Shown here piece after piece: positions 19,484 to 27,821 of a stretch of 64,000 nt of DNA. The position numbers and the translations under genes are program-made. Source of the stretch: Verrucomicrobiota bacterium (GTDB taxonomy: Bacteria; Verrucomicrobiota; Verrucomicrobiia; Opitutales; Opitutaceae); NCBI GenBank assembly GCA_023399155.1, contig JAEWQP010000016.1, positions 323,437 through 387,436 on the forward strand, read 5' to 3'. Every line of letters begins with the position of its first letter. The first letter of the stretch is position 1. A model generated the notes under the pieces. The model made no database searches and had not been told where the DNA came from. It saw only the letters and a list, made by a program, of their open reading frames with translations.

Positions 19484-20191
19484 TCAGGGCATTGCGCCCG
19501 GAGCTGGACTGCCCGTCTCCGGGGGAAGCTTGGCGTAGAGCGTCGCGGCGCGCGACGCCCAGAGGCCCCGTGGCGAGATCTCGTTGATCATGTTCAGCGC
19601 CTCGCGAGCGGCCTCGATATTGCCCGCGTCCCGGCTGTAGGAAGCCACATGATACCACGCCTCCGCACGGATCGGCTCCGACGCGCTCGTATCGGCCGCG
19701 ACTTTCCGGAGCAGGGCCTCGCCCTTTTCTTGCATGCCTGCCTGGAGGGTGGAAACAGCCTCACCCAGGCGCGCCCGCGCGCGCACCAGGGAGTCGTCAA
19801 GCATGCCCGCGGCCTGCGCGTAGCGCGCGAGGGCGGTCGTGTAGTCCGCGGCCGCGTAAGCCTCATCGGCCGCACCGATCACCGCCACGCCAGCGAGCGG
19901 GTGGTCCGGATTTTCACGGGCGAAAGCGAGCTTGGCCTCGGCCGTCTCGGCGCGCCCATAGGCCGCCTGGACCTCGCGTTCCTTCGAAGCCACGCGGTTG
20001 TCCCAAAACGCCCGGCCGATGATCGCGAGGATCACCAGGACGATGCCCACGAGAATGAACGTGCGGTTTTCCGCCCAGAAGATCGCCAGACGCTCCTCGA
20101 GCGTCGCCTGGGGCGCAGCGGGGTCGACGGCGACGACATTGCGCTCGTCGCCCTTGGCCGGTTTCGGTGTGGAGGAAGCTTGATCGGTCAT
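19484..20191 (-). CDS. YfgM-like membrane-anchored TPR protein
   Basis: This 235-residue protein has a charged N-terminus, one transmembrane helix at about 47-66 (FILVGIVLVILAIIGRAFW) and a periplasmic helical domain with TPR-like repeats (YAAADYTTALARYAQAAG). This layout matches YfgM, a partner of the SecYEG translocon and periplasmic chaperones, and the related TPR_21 group. It lies 195 nt downstream of purU on the same strand; YfgM's usual neighbours (bamB, hisS, der) are absent. The ATG at 20191 places the helix correctly. Confidence 0.75.
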   Translation of the reverse strand: MTDQASSTPKPAKGDERNVVAVDPAAPQATLEERLAIFWAENRTFILVGIVLVILAIIGRAFWDNRVASKEREVQAAYGRAETAEAKLAFARENPDHPLAGVAVIGAADEAYAAADYTTALARYAQAAGMLDDSLVRARARLGEAVSTLQAGMQEKGEALLRKVAADTSASEPIRAEAWYHVASYSRDAGNIEAAREALNMINEISPRGLWASRAATLYAKLPPETGSPAPGAMP

Positions 20192-20386
20192 GGCGGAGTC
20201 CCGCAGCCGGACGTGGGTATCACCGGCTCTCTGGGGAAACGGCGACGATGAGCGGGTGGGCCCGGCGGATAAAGCCGAAAAATCGCACGTTGGCGCCTGT
20301 CTGGCCCGGGCACGTCGCAGGCGGAACCCGGCAGAAACGCGTCCCACGAGCGTCGCAGTGCGCCACCAAAAGCCCCTGCGGCACCC

Positions 20387-21283
20387 TCAGTCGAACACCA
20401 CGGTCTTGTTCCCGAAGACCAGGATCCGGTTCTCGAGATGCCATCGCACCGCCTGGGCGAGCACGAGTTTCTCGAGGTCGCGGCCTTTCCGGATGAGGTC
20501 GGCCACGTCGTGCCGGTGCGTCACCCGCGCGACGTCCTGCGCAATGATCGGACCGTCGTCCAGGATGGCCGTCGCATAATGGGCCGTGGCGCCGATGAGC
20601 TTCACGCCGCGCGCATGCGCCTGATGGTAGGGCTTGCCGCCCGCGAAGGCCGGGAGGAACGAGTGATGGATGTTGATCACGGGACAACCCACGCTCTGGA
20701 GAAACTCCACGGAAAGCACCTGCATGTAGCGCGCCATGATCACGAGTTCGGCTTTCAGGTCGTGGATGATGGCGAGCTGACTGCGCTCAAACTCTCCCTT
20801 GGCCACGCCCTCCGTCGGAGTGTGATGAAACGGCAGGCCGTAGTGGGCACTGTCGTCCGCCAGGTCGCGGTGATTGGAAATCACGCTCACGATGTCTGCC
20901 GCCAGCTCGCCCGCCCTCCAGCGCAGCGCCAGGTCGTGGAAGCAATGCGGCGCCTTCGAGGCCATCAGCACCACGCGCGGCCGGTGCGTCGAGACCGCGA
21001 TCCGCGCGTGCATGCCATTGCTGTGCGCGAAATGCGTGAATGCCGCGGCTTCCGCCTCGAACTGCTCCGGCGAAGGCGCGCCGTCCGCCACCTTCGCAAA
21101 GGAGGGGGCCCACTCGATGCGCTGGAAAAATATCCCCGCCTGCTGGTCCCGATGCTGGTCGGCATGGATGATGTTGCCACCGTTGGCGAAGATCCAGCCG
21201 GCGACTCGCGCGACGATGCCGGGCTGGTCGGGCCCGTGCAGCAGGGCGATGAGCGTGGCGGGCGATGAGGTATCTGCAGACAT
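20387..21283 (-). CDS. purU: Formyltetrahydrofolate deformylase
   Basis: This 298-residue protein hydrolyses 10-formyl-tetrahydrofolate to formate and tetrahydrofolate, balancing the one-carbon pool and feeding formate to PurT. An N-terminal ACT-like regulatory domain covers about residues 8-90 (ALLHGPDQPGIVARVAGWI). The formyltransferase-fold domain follows, with catalytic Asn/His/Asp in VINIHHSFLPAFAGGKPYHQ and LDDGPII. Length and domain order match PurU. The ATG at 21283 begins MSADTSSPATLIALL. Its 200-nt leader holds two inverted operator-like palindromes, a G-rich tract and a hairpin followed by six U residues 21 nt before the start codon. Confidence 0.93.
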   Translation of the reverse strand: MSADTSSPATLIALLHGPDQPGIVARVAGWIFANGGNIIHADQHRDQQAGIFFQRIEWAPSFAKVADGAPSPEQFEAEAAAFTHFAHSNGMHARIAVSTHRPRVVLMASKAPHCFHDLALRWRAGELAADIVSVISNHRDLADDSAHYGLPFHHTPTEGVAKGEFERSQLAIIHDLKAELVIMARYMQVLSVEFLQSVGCPVINIHHSFLPAFAGGKPYHQAHARGVKLIGATAHYATAILDDGPIIAQDVARVTHRHDVADLIRKGRDLEKLVLAQAVRWHLENRILVFGNKTVVFD

Positions 21284-21304
21284 GATGGACAGCCCTGTGG
21301 TCGC

Positions 21305-21333
21305 AAAAAACACGGCCGTTGTCACGAACGGCC
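21305..21333 (-). terminator. Hairpin and U-run directly upstream of purU
   Basis: On the minus strand a perfect 7-bp stem (GGCCGTT with AACGGCC, loop CGTGAC) is followed by GTG and six T residues. It ends 21 nt before the purU start. It is either the terminator of the upstream dehydratase operon or, if purU has its own promoter further upstream, a leader attenuator. Confidence 0.8.
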
Positions 21334-21364
21334 TGCGCACGGCCGTCGCGCGACGCGTTCGCGT

Positions 21365-21395
21365 CCTCCCTACCCTCCCACCTTGCCGCGCCCCC
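21365..21395 (-). other. G-rich tract in the purU leader
   Basis: The minus strand carries five closely spaced G runs, including GGTGGGAGGGTAGGGAGG preceded by GGGGG, between the palindromes and the hairpin. The run lengths and short loops allow a two- or three-tier G-quadruplex in RNA or in single-stranded DNA. The fold is only a possibility. Confidence 0.4.
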
Positions 21396-21415
21396 TGGCA
21401 TCCTGTCCATAAACG

Positions 21416-21431
21416 TGTAACGACCGTTACA
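21416..21431. promoter_or_regulatory. Palindromic operator-like site A
   Basis: TGTAACGACCGTTACA has perfect 7-bp arms around a central AC. Its reverse complement is exactly the sequence of site B 57 bp away. The size and symmetry fit a dimeric repressor of the LacI or TetR kind. Confidence 0.7.
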
Positions 21432-21472
21432 GGGTTGTGTCCGCCGAACGGCAGCCGGGTCCGACGTTCGCA

Positions 21473-21488
21473 TGTAACGGTCGTTACA
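21473..21488. promoter_or_regulatory. Palindromic operator-like site B
   Basis: TGTAACGGTCGTTACA has perfect 7-bp arms around a central GT, and is the reverse complement of site A. It covers the stop codon of the upstream dehydratase gene. The 57-bp centre-to-centre distance is a little over five helical turns, so paired binding or looping is possible. Confidence 0.7.
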
Positions 21489-23436
21489 CGCCAGCGTCGG
21501 GTGTGGCGGCAGCTCGGGCGCCGAGCGCGAGCAAACCGGCGATGGAGTCCACATCGTAGACGCACCCGCCCCAGCTTCCGCCGCTGGCCGACTGCAGTGC
21601 CGCCCACAGCCTCGTGTCCGCAGGCACCCGCGCATCCAGCCGCAGGGCATCGTGCGGTGGACGCGCCGCGAGTTCCTCCGCCGAGGCTGAGACGATGTCG
21701 ACCGAGCCCTCGAGCGTCCGGGTGTCGATGCGAAGCCGGATGAGGTCGCCGTCTCGCACGCGGCCGATCGGTCCGCCCGCCCAGGCCTCCGGACTGACGT
21801 GGCCGACGCAGGCGCCCGTGGATACGCCGGAAAATCGTCCGTCCGTGATGAGCGAGATTTGTTCGCCGCCCTTCACATACTTGAGTGCAGCGGTGATCTG
21901 GTAGGTTTCAGGCATGCCACAGCCCGGCCCGAGTCCCATCAGGACCATGACGTCCCCGGGCGCGACCAGGCCGGCCTTGATCGCCGCAATGGCCGCATCC
22001 TCGCTGCAGAACACGCGCGCCGATCCTTCGTGCAGGAAGACGCCATCCGCTCCGACGCGGCGCGGATCGATGGCGGTGCTTTTCACAAGCGCGCCCTCGG
22101 GCGCGAGGTTGCCCCGCAGGAAGGTGACCGTGCTCGTGAGACCGCGCTCCCGTGCCCGTGCAGGTGTCATGATGACGTCGTCCGGATCGATGCCGTCGAG
22201 CTGGCGGAGCTTCTCGCGCAGGCGGGAACGGCGTTCGCTCGCCGCCCACCAGTCGAGGTTGTCGCCAAGCGTGCGTCCACTCACGGTCCGCGCATCCACG
22301 CGCAGCAGACCGAGTTCGCGCAGGTGCAGCATCACCTCGGGCACACCGCCGGCCAGGAACACCTGCACCGTGGCAAAATGGCGCGGGCCGTTTGGCAGCG
22401 CATCGACGATCCTGGGCACGGTGCGGTTGATGCGCGCCCAGTCCTCGACCGTGGGGCGCGCCAGTCCCGCGGCATGCGCGATCGCCGGGATGTGCAACAC
22501 GAGGTTGGTCGAGCCGCCGAATGCCGCGTGCACGACCATCGCATTGTGGACGGCGTCGTCCGTAACAATATTCCGGGTACAAAGCCCGGCTTGATCGAGT
22601 GCGGCGAGCGCGCGCGCCGAGCGCCGTGCCGTGTCGCGCCAGATCTCCGATCCCGAGGGGGCGAGCGCCGCGTGCGGAAGCGCGAGCCCGAGCGCCTCCG
22701 CCACGACCTGGCTGGTCGCGGCCGTGCCAAGGAACTGGCAACCGCCGCCGGGCGAGCCGCATGCGCGGCAGCCCATGTCGGCTGCGTGCTCGAGCGAGAT
22801 CTCGCCGCGCGCGAAGCGCGTGGCCAGCGTCTGCACTTTCGCGGTGTCCTCGGCTTCCTCAGCGAGAAGCGTCACGCCCCCCGGAACCAGCACCGTGGGC
22901 AGCTCCGGCGTCCCCGCCAGAGCCATCAGCATCGCCGGCAGGCCCTTGTCGCAGGTCGCGACGCCCACGACACCGCGCCGGGTCGGCAGGGACCGGATGA
23001 GCCGGCGAAATACCACCGCCGCATCGTTCCGGTAGGGAAGGCTGTCGAGCATGCCGGCCGTGCCGTTGGTGCGGCCATCGCACGGGTCGCTCACGCATCC
23101 CGCAAACGGGATGGCCCCCAGCGAGGAAAACGTCTTCGCGGCCTCCTCGACGAGGAGCCCCACCTCCCAGTGGCCCGTGTGATAGCCGAGCGCGACCGGC
23201 GACCCATCGGGCGCGCGCACACCGCCCTGGGTCGACAGGATCAGAAACTGCCGGCCGCGCATGCGCTCGGGCGACCAACCCATCCCGGCGTTCTGCGTCC
23301 ATCCGAACAGCTCACCGCTCGGCATGGCCCGGAGCTGATCCGGCTGCAAAGGCAGCGAGCCCACCGGCCCGGGAGCCGTGGTCCGCAGCGCGTAGATCGC
23401 GTCGTTCGCCGAATCAAGAATCGGGTCGTGCATCAC
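21484..23436 (-). CDS. Sugar-acid dehydratase, YjhG/YagF type (D-xylonate)
   Basis: This 650-residue IlvD/Edd-superfamily dehydratase removes water from a sugar acid to give a 2-keto-3-deoxy acid. It matches the YjhG/YagF subfamily closely by eye (PSGELFGWTQNAGMGWSPE, SLPYRNDAAVVFRRLIRSLP, HAAFGGSTNLVLHIPAIAH, ITDGRFSGVSTGACVGHV). YjhG and YagF are D-xylonate dehydratases in E. coli and are about 655 residues long. Cysteines for the iron-sulfur cluster are present in SDPCDGR and CDKGLP, with a further CRACGSPGGGC cluster. The gene is the last of three co-directional genes with a semialdehyde dehydrogenase and a FAH-family enzyme, pointing to oxidative pentose use. D-xylonate is likely but not proven. 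Confidence 0.88.
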   Translation of the reverse strand: MMHDPILDSANDAIYALRTTAPGPVGSLPLQPDQLRAMPSGELFGWTQNAGMGWSPERMRGRQFLILSTQGGVRAPDGSPVALGYHTGHWEVGLLVEEAAKTFSSLGAIPFAGCVSDPCDGRTNGTAGMLDSLPYRNDAAVVFRRLIRSLPTRRGVVGVATCDKGLPAMLMALAGTPELPTVLVPGGVTLLAEEAEDTAKVQTLATRFARGEISLEHAADMGCRACGSPGGGCQFLGTAATSQVVAEALGLALPHAALAPSGSEIWRDTARRSARALAALDQAGLCTRNIVTDDAVHNAMVVHAAFGGSTNLVLHIPAIAHAAGLARPTVEDWARINRTVPRIVDALPNGPRHFATVQVFLAGGVPEVMLHLRELGLLRVDARTVSGRTLGDNLDWWAASERRSRLREKLRQLDGIDPDDVIMTPARARERGLTSTVTFLRGNLAPEGALVKSTAIDPRRVGADGVFLHEGSARVFCSEDAAIAAIKAGLVAPGDVMVLMGLGPGCGMPETYQITAALKYVKGGEQISLITDGRFSGVSTGACVGHVSPEAWAGGPIGRVRDGDLIRLRIDTRTLEGSVDIVSASAEELAARPPHDALRLDARVPADTRLWAALQSASGGSWGGCVYDVDSIAGLLALGARAAATPDAGV

Positions 23437-23536
23437 GAAAGTAAGCCGGGGCGGCGCACAGGAGGCTGCGGAGAAAGCGGGGATTGTGATCCCGCATCGA
23501 CATCGCCTCCGCGTCCCCCGCGATTTGGAGGTTCGT

Positions 23537-25033
23537 TCAGAGCGGCTCCTTGGTCAGCCGACCGTCGACGAGCCGCAGGAGTCCGCGCGGGTTTGCGTCG
23601 TTCAATTCCTCAGGCAGAAGCGCGTCGGGGAAAGCCTGGTACGATACCGGCCGCGCCCAGCGCAGGATGGCGGCCGAGCCGACCGCGGTGAATCGCGCGT
23701 CCGTGCAAGCCGGATACGGGCCGCCGTGGGTCATGGCGGGCACGACCTCCACACCGGTGGGAAAACCGTTGCAGATCACGCGGCCCGCCTTGCGCGGAAG
23801 CACGGCGAGCAAATCCGCCGACCCCGTCAGGTCGCTCTCGGTACCATGCACCGCGGCGGTCAACTGGCCCTCGAGAGCGTCGGCGAGTACACGCAACTGC
23901 GCCGGATCGCGCGCGGTCACCAGCAATGCGTACGGTCCGAAAATCTCATGGGCGAGTTCCGGCCGGGAAAGAAACGCGTCCGCATCGATCCGCGCCACGC
24001 GCGCAGGGCCGTCGGTCAGCCACTCCACGCCCGAGAGATCCCCGCACCCCCGACGAAACGCCGCCGCAATGCCGGCATGCAGCATCGGCGAAGCCACGAA
24101 AGCCTTCGCGCGTTCCCCGACCGATCGGCAGAAGGCGTCCCATTCCGGCGAGGCCACGCCGAAGACAAGCCCCGGCTTGGTGCAGAACTGCCCCATGCCG
24201 AGCGTGAACGACCCGACGAAACCCTCGGCCAGCGACGCGCCGCGTTCGCGCAGGGCTCCGGCCAGGACGAACATCGGGTTCACGCTGCCCATCTCGGCGA
24301 AGACCGGGATCGGGACCGGCCGCGCCGCCGCCGCATCAAACAGCGCACGGCCCGCGCGCAGCGAACCGGTGAACCCCACCGCGGCGATGCCGGGATGTCG
24401 CACGACGCCGAGCGAAACCTCCGGGGACGCCCCATGCACCATCGCGAAGACGCCCGCCGGCAGGCCGCACCGGGCGACCGCGCCGTGGATCACCTCCGCC
24501 GTGATGTCGGACGTGCCCGGATGCGCGGGGTGTGCCTTCACGACCACCGGGCAGCCCGCGGCGAGCGCCGAGGCGGTGTCGCCTCCAGCCACTGAATACG
24601 CCAGCGGAAAGTTGCTTGCGCCGAACACGGCCACGGGACCAAGGGCGCGGAGCATGCGGCGCAGATCCGGGCGCGGCGCGGGCTTGCGATCCGGCAGGGC
24701 GGTGTCGATGCGTGCGTCGACCCAGGAGCCCTCACGCGCGAGCGCCGCCATCTGCCGCAGCTGCATCTGGGTGCGCGTGCGCTCACCCTCCAGACGCGGC
24801 GTGGGCAGTCCCGTCTCCAGGTGAGCGCGGGCGAGCAGGCGCTCGCTCGCGGCACCAAACCCGTCGGCGATCGCCTCGAGCAGCGCCGCGCGATGTTCCG
24901 GCGCAAGGACGGCGAAGGCGGCAGCTGCGGCTGCAGCCCCGGAACAGGCGCGGTCAATCTCGGCCGTGGAGGCATCGTGATATTCGCCGGGAAGGTCTTC
25001 GCCGGTGGCGGCGTTGCGGGCATGGAAGGTCAT
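23537..25033 (-). CDS. 2,5-dioxopentanoate (alpha-KG semialdehyde) dehydrogenase
   Basis: This 498-residue NAD(P)+-dependent aldehyde dehydrogenase most resembles the group that oxidises 2-oxoglutarate semialdehyde to 2-oxoglutarate. The catalytic Cys284 is in GMGQFCTKPG and the general base Glu247 in FAEMGSVNP; GPVAVFGASNFPLAYSVAGG and GFTGS form the cofactor site. The FCTKPG and ASNFPLA variants are typical of this branch rather than of generic dehydrogenases. It is placed between the sugar-acid dehydratase and the FAH-family gene, at gaps of about 100 nt, as expected for the last step of a Weimberg-type pathway. Confidence 0.88.
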   Translation of the reverse strand: MTFHARNAATGEDLPGEYHDASTAEIDRACSGAAAAAAAFAVLAPEHRAALLEAIADGFGAASERLLARAHLETGLPTPRLEGERTRTQMQLRQMAALAREGSWVDARIDTALPDRKPAPRPDLRRMLRALGPVAVFGASNFPLAYSVAGGDTASALAAGCPVVVKAHPAHPGTSDITAEVIHGAVARCGLPAGVFAMVHGASPEVSLGVVRHPGIAAVGFTGSLRAGRALFDAAAARPVPIPVFAEMGSVNPMFVLAGALRERGASLAEGFVGSFTLGMGQFCTKPGLVFGVASPEWDAFCRSVGERAKAFVASPMLHAGIAAAFRRGCGDLSGVEWLTDGPARVARIDADAFLSRPELAHEIFGPYALLVTARDPAQLRVLADALEGQLTAAVHGTESDLTGSADLLAVLPRKAGRVICNGFPTGVEVVPAMTHGGPYPACTDARFTAVGSAAILRWARPVSYQAFPDALLPEELNDANPRGLLRLVDGRLTKEPL

Positions 25034-25131
25034 AACAAGAAATGGAGTCGAGTCAGTGTGCGCGGGTTTCCGTGGATCTCAACGGACCGCGGTGTGATGA
25101 TTCGCGGTGGTGGGAGGCAGCGACGGGCAAC

Positions 25132-25971
25132 TCAGGCGCCGCCCTGCTCCACGAGGTTCACGAGCGTGCCCACAGGTTCGATGGTGATTCGCACCTCGTC
25201 TCCCGGCGCGAGCGTAAATGTATCCGGCGGAACGATGCCCGTGCCGGTCATCAGGTAGGCGCCGTGGGGGAAGGTGTCCTCGCGATACAGCCACTCCGCG
25301 AGCGAGGGCAGCGAACGCTTGATCTGCCCGACGTGCGTGCTGCCGGAAAAGACCGGGGCTCCGCCGCGCCGGATCTCCACGGCGATCTGCGTCGTCGCCG
25401 GCGGGAGTTCATCGGTGATGACGAGACAGGGCCCCAGGGCGGCGCTGCGCAGGTAGACTTTGGCCTGCGGCAGGTAGAGCGGGTTTTCCCCCTCGATGTC
25501 GCGCGAACTCATGTCGTTGCCGACGGTATAGCCGAGAATGCGTCCGCGGGTGTCGATCGCGAGCGTGAGTTCGGGTTCCGGAACATTCCATCTGGAGTCG
25601 CGGCGGATGCGCACCGGCCCACCCGGTGCCGCGACGCGGTGCGGTGTGGACTTGAAGAACAACTCCGGACGATCCGCAGCGTAGACGCGGTCGTAGAAGC
25701 TCCCTCCGCCGGCGTCCTTCGACTCCTCCATGCGGGCTGTCATGCTGCGCAGGTACGTCACGCCCGCGGCCCAGACCTCCTGGTTCTGGATCGGGGCGCG
25801 CAAGGTCGTGGGCTGGGACACGGCGCGACCGCCAGCATGGGCCTCGGCCGCGAACGCGGCGGGCCTTTCCGAGGCGAAGAGCGCGTCGATGGAAAACGAA
25901 GCGGCGGGTTCGACATACTGGCCATCGCGCTCGAGCACGACGCCTTCGGGGGTGGAGAAGAGGCGGATCAT
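25132..25971 (-). CDS. FAH-family 2-keto-3-deoxy-pentonate dehydratase
   Basis: This 279-residue protein belongs to the fumarylacetoacetate hydrolase superfamily. The metal-binding pattern is visible: VPEPELTLAI (two Glu) and GNDMSSRDIEG (Asp). SSRDIEGENPLYLPQAKVY is the form I associate with 2-keto-3-deoxy-D-arabinonate dehydratase, which makes 2,5-dioxopentanoate. The neighbouring dehydrogenase would use that product, so this assignment rests on family plus context. I chose the ATG at 25971 (MIRLFSTPEG). It heads the three-gene unit and is divergent from the permease. Confidence 0.82.
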   Translation of the reverse strand: MIRLFSTPEGVVLERDGQYVEPAASFSIDALFASERPAAFAAEAHAGGRAVSQPTTLRAPIQNQEVWAAGVTYLRSMTARMEESKDAGGGSFYDRVYAADRPELFFKSTPHRVAAPGGPVRIRRDSRWNVPEPELTLAIDTRGRILGYTVGNDMSSRDIEGENPLYLPQAKVYLRSAALGPCLVITDELPPATTQIAVEIRRGGAPVFSGSTHVGQIKRSLPSLAEWLYREDTFPHGAYLMTGTGIVPPDTFTLAPGDEVRITIEPVGTLVNLVEQGGA

Positions 25972-26111
25972 GGCGGGGAAGAACAACGGTGGATCACGAG
26001 GTGTCGCGACGCAAAGCGACGTTGCAGTCTAGCGTTTGACGAGTGCGTTTGTGGTAGTCGATGCTCCTCTCGTCTCCCGTCGCGTCCACCCCGCACGTCT
26101 TCCCCCCCGGC

Positions 26112-27509
26112 ATGACCCTCCCCTTTCTCGCCGTCTTGGATCTGCTCACCCACCCCTTTTCCGTCCTCGCGCTCAGCATCGGCGTCGTCGTGGTGCTGAT
26201 CAGTGTGTGCCGCCTGCACGCGTTTTTCGCGCTGATCGCCGCGGCCGCACTCGTCGCGCTCCTGACCGGCGGGGACCGGACCATGGCGGCATCGATCGAG
26301 GCGATGCTTCGGGAATTTGGCGCCTCCGTCGGTGCAGTTGGCTACTCCATCGCGGTCGCGGCAGTGATCGGCGCGGCGTTGATGGAAAGCGGCGCGGCGG
26401 ACCGCATCGTGCGCACGTTTCTCGGAGTACTCGGGGAAAAACGCGCGCCCCTCGCCCTGCTGGGAGCGGCCTTCGTGCTGGGTGTGCCGGTGTTTTTCGA
26501 CACGGTTTTCTTCCTGCTCGTGCCGCTGGCGCGTGCGCTCACGGCGAGGACAGGCAAGAACTACATGCTGCACCTCCTCGCGATCTGCGCGGGCAGTGTC
26601 ATCACGCATGCCACCGTGCCGCCCACGCCTGGACCGCTGGCGGTGGCGGATATCCTGGAGCTGGATCTCGGACTCGTGATGCTGGTCGGGCTCGCGGCGG
26701 GGATTCCGGTGGCCGCCGGAAGCCTCTGGTTTGCCCGGTGGTCGGATCGCCACAACCCGGTCGCCTTGCGGGCCGCACCCGGCTCCTCCGTCGAGCACGT
26801 CACAGCCATCGCGCACCGCGATGCGCGTGAGTTGCCCGGCTTTGGGTTGTCGATCGCCCCGGTCATCCTGCCGCTGATCCTGATCGGCGCGGCCTCGATC
26901 GTGGGGACGATGCCCGGCACCTTTTCCCCGGGGGTCGTCGAACTCGTCGCGCTGCTCGGAAACAAGAATGTGGCGCTCAGCCTCGCCGCAACTCTCGCGG
27001 TCATGATCTACCTGCGGCAGAAGCGGCTGCCGTGGCGGCAAACGGAAGCGATCGTCGGCGAGCCGCTCGCGACGGCCGGAGCGATCATCCTCATCACCGC
27101 CGCCGGCGGCGCCTACGGTGCGATGCTCAAGCAGAGCGGCATCGGCGAGGCGATGCGTGGATGGGCCGGCGGTTCCGGGCTCGGCGCGGTCGCCCTTGCC
27201 TGGGGGCTGGCGGCCCTGCTGCGCGCCGCACAGGGCTCGACCACCGTGGCGGTGATCACCACGGCCGGCCTGATCATGTCGATGGGTGGCGCCGCGACCT
27301 TCGGTGTGCATCCCGTGGTCTTGTACCTGGCTATCGGATACGGCGGACTGTGCCTGTCCTGGATGAATGATAGCGGATTCTGGATCTTCAGCCGCATGAC
27401 CGGCCTGACCGAGCGCGAAACGCTGCGCTCATGGTCGGTGCTGCTCACGCTCGTCTCGGTCATCGGCCTGGTGGAAGCCCTCGTGCTCGCGGCGATCCTC
27501 GCCCGGTAA
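26112..27509 (+). CDS. GntP-family sugar-acid permease
   Basis: This protein (465 residues from this start; an ATG at 26061 would add 17) is a hydrophobic permease with a dozen or more membrane segments. It matches the GntP family of gluconate/sugar-acid:H+ symporters: GVPVFFDTVFFLLVPLARAL, THATVPPTPGPLAVADIL, LLRAAQGSTTVAVITTAGL and WMNDSGFWIFSRMTGLTE are family-typical motifs. Being divergent from the dehydratase operon, it is the likely importer of its substrate, a pentonate or similar acid. It needs no partner. A stem-loop with a T-run lies about 140 nt downstream. Confidence 0.92.
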   Translation: MTLPFLAVLDLLTHPFSVLALSIGVVVVLISVCRLHAFFALIAAAALVALLTGGDRTMAASIEAMLREFGASVGAVGYSIAVAAVIGAALMESGAADRIVRTFLGVLGEKRAPLALLGAAFVLGVPVFFDTVFFLLVPLARALTARTGKNYMLHLLAICAGSVITHATVPPTPGPLAVADILELDLGLVMLVGLAAGIPVAAGSLWFARWSDRHNPVALRAAPGSSVEHVTAIAHRDARELPGFGLSIAPVILPLILIGAASIVGTMPGTFSPGVVELVALLGNKNVALSLAATLAVMIYLRQKRLPWRQTEAIVGEPLATAGAIILITAAGGAYGAMLKQSGIGEAMRGWAGGSGLGAVALAWGLAALLRAAQGSTTVAVITTAGLIMSMGGAATFGVHPVVLYLAIGYGGLCLSWMNDSGFWIFSRMTGLTERETLRSWSVLLTLVSVIGLVEALVLAAILAR

Positions 27510-27645
27510 ACGACGGCGACAGGCATCCACGGCGACACTTCGCAAACCGCGATGTCCCGTCACCGGCAGGCGCGGCGACTGCAGCCATGGAAACGAGGCG
27601 ACCCGGCCGCAACGCGGGCAAATCGGGGCCCCCGTCCGGCCTCTG
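27510..27645. other. Spacer after the permease gene
   Basis: The gap between the convergent permease and NHL-protein genes runs to 27821 (312 nt). Apart from the stem-loop at 27646-27685 I see no gene, repeat or site in it. Confidence 0.4.
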
Positions 27646-27685
27646 GCGAGCCACACACGCCGCACGCGTGGCTCGCTCAGTTTTT
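27646..27685 (+). terminator. Intrinsic terminator after the permease gene
   Basis: A 9-bp perfect stem (GCGAGCCAC with GTGGCTCGC) with a 13-nt loop is followed by TCAG and five T residues. It would end transcription from the permease gene. Confidence 0.75.
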
Positions 27686-27821
27686 ACGAACGCGCGAGCG
27701 GCGTCGACCCTCGCCGCTCGAACGCGCGCAGCCGTGACGCACGGCGGCGAGATCGGGCTTCCGTTCCTGGACTGGGTTGACCTCCTCGCCGACGAAATCC
27801 CGACCTCGCACAGGCGTCCGG

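Noticed and set aside
21284..21483. THF, ZTP or glycine riboswitch in the purU leader
   Set aside because: The leader has no match by eye to conserved cores of these riboswitches; only the hairpin, palindromes and G-rich tract are supported.
21799..23691. Long open frame opposite the dehydratase gene
   Set aside because: Antisense shadow; the minus-strand protein has full YjhG-family motifs, the plus-strand one has none.
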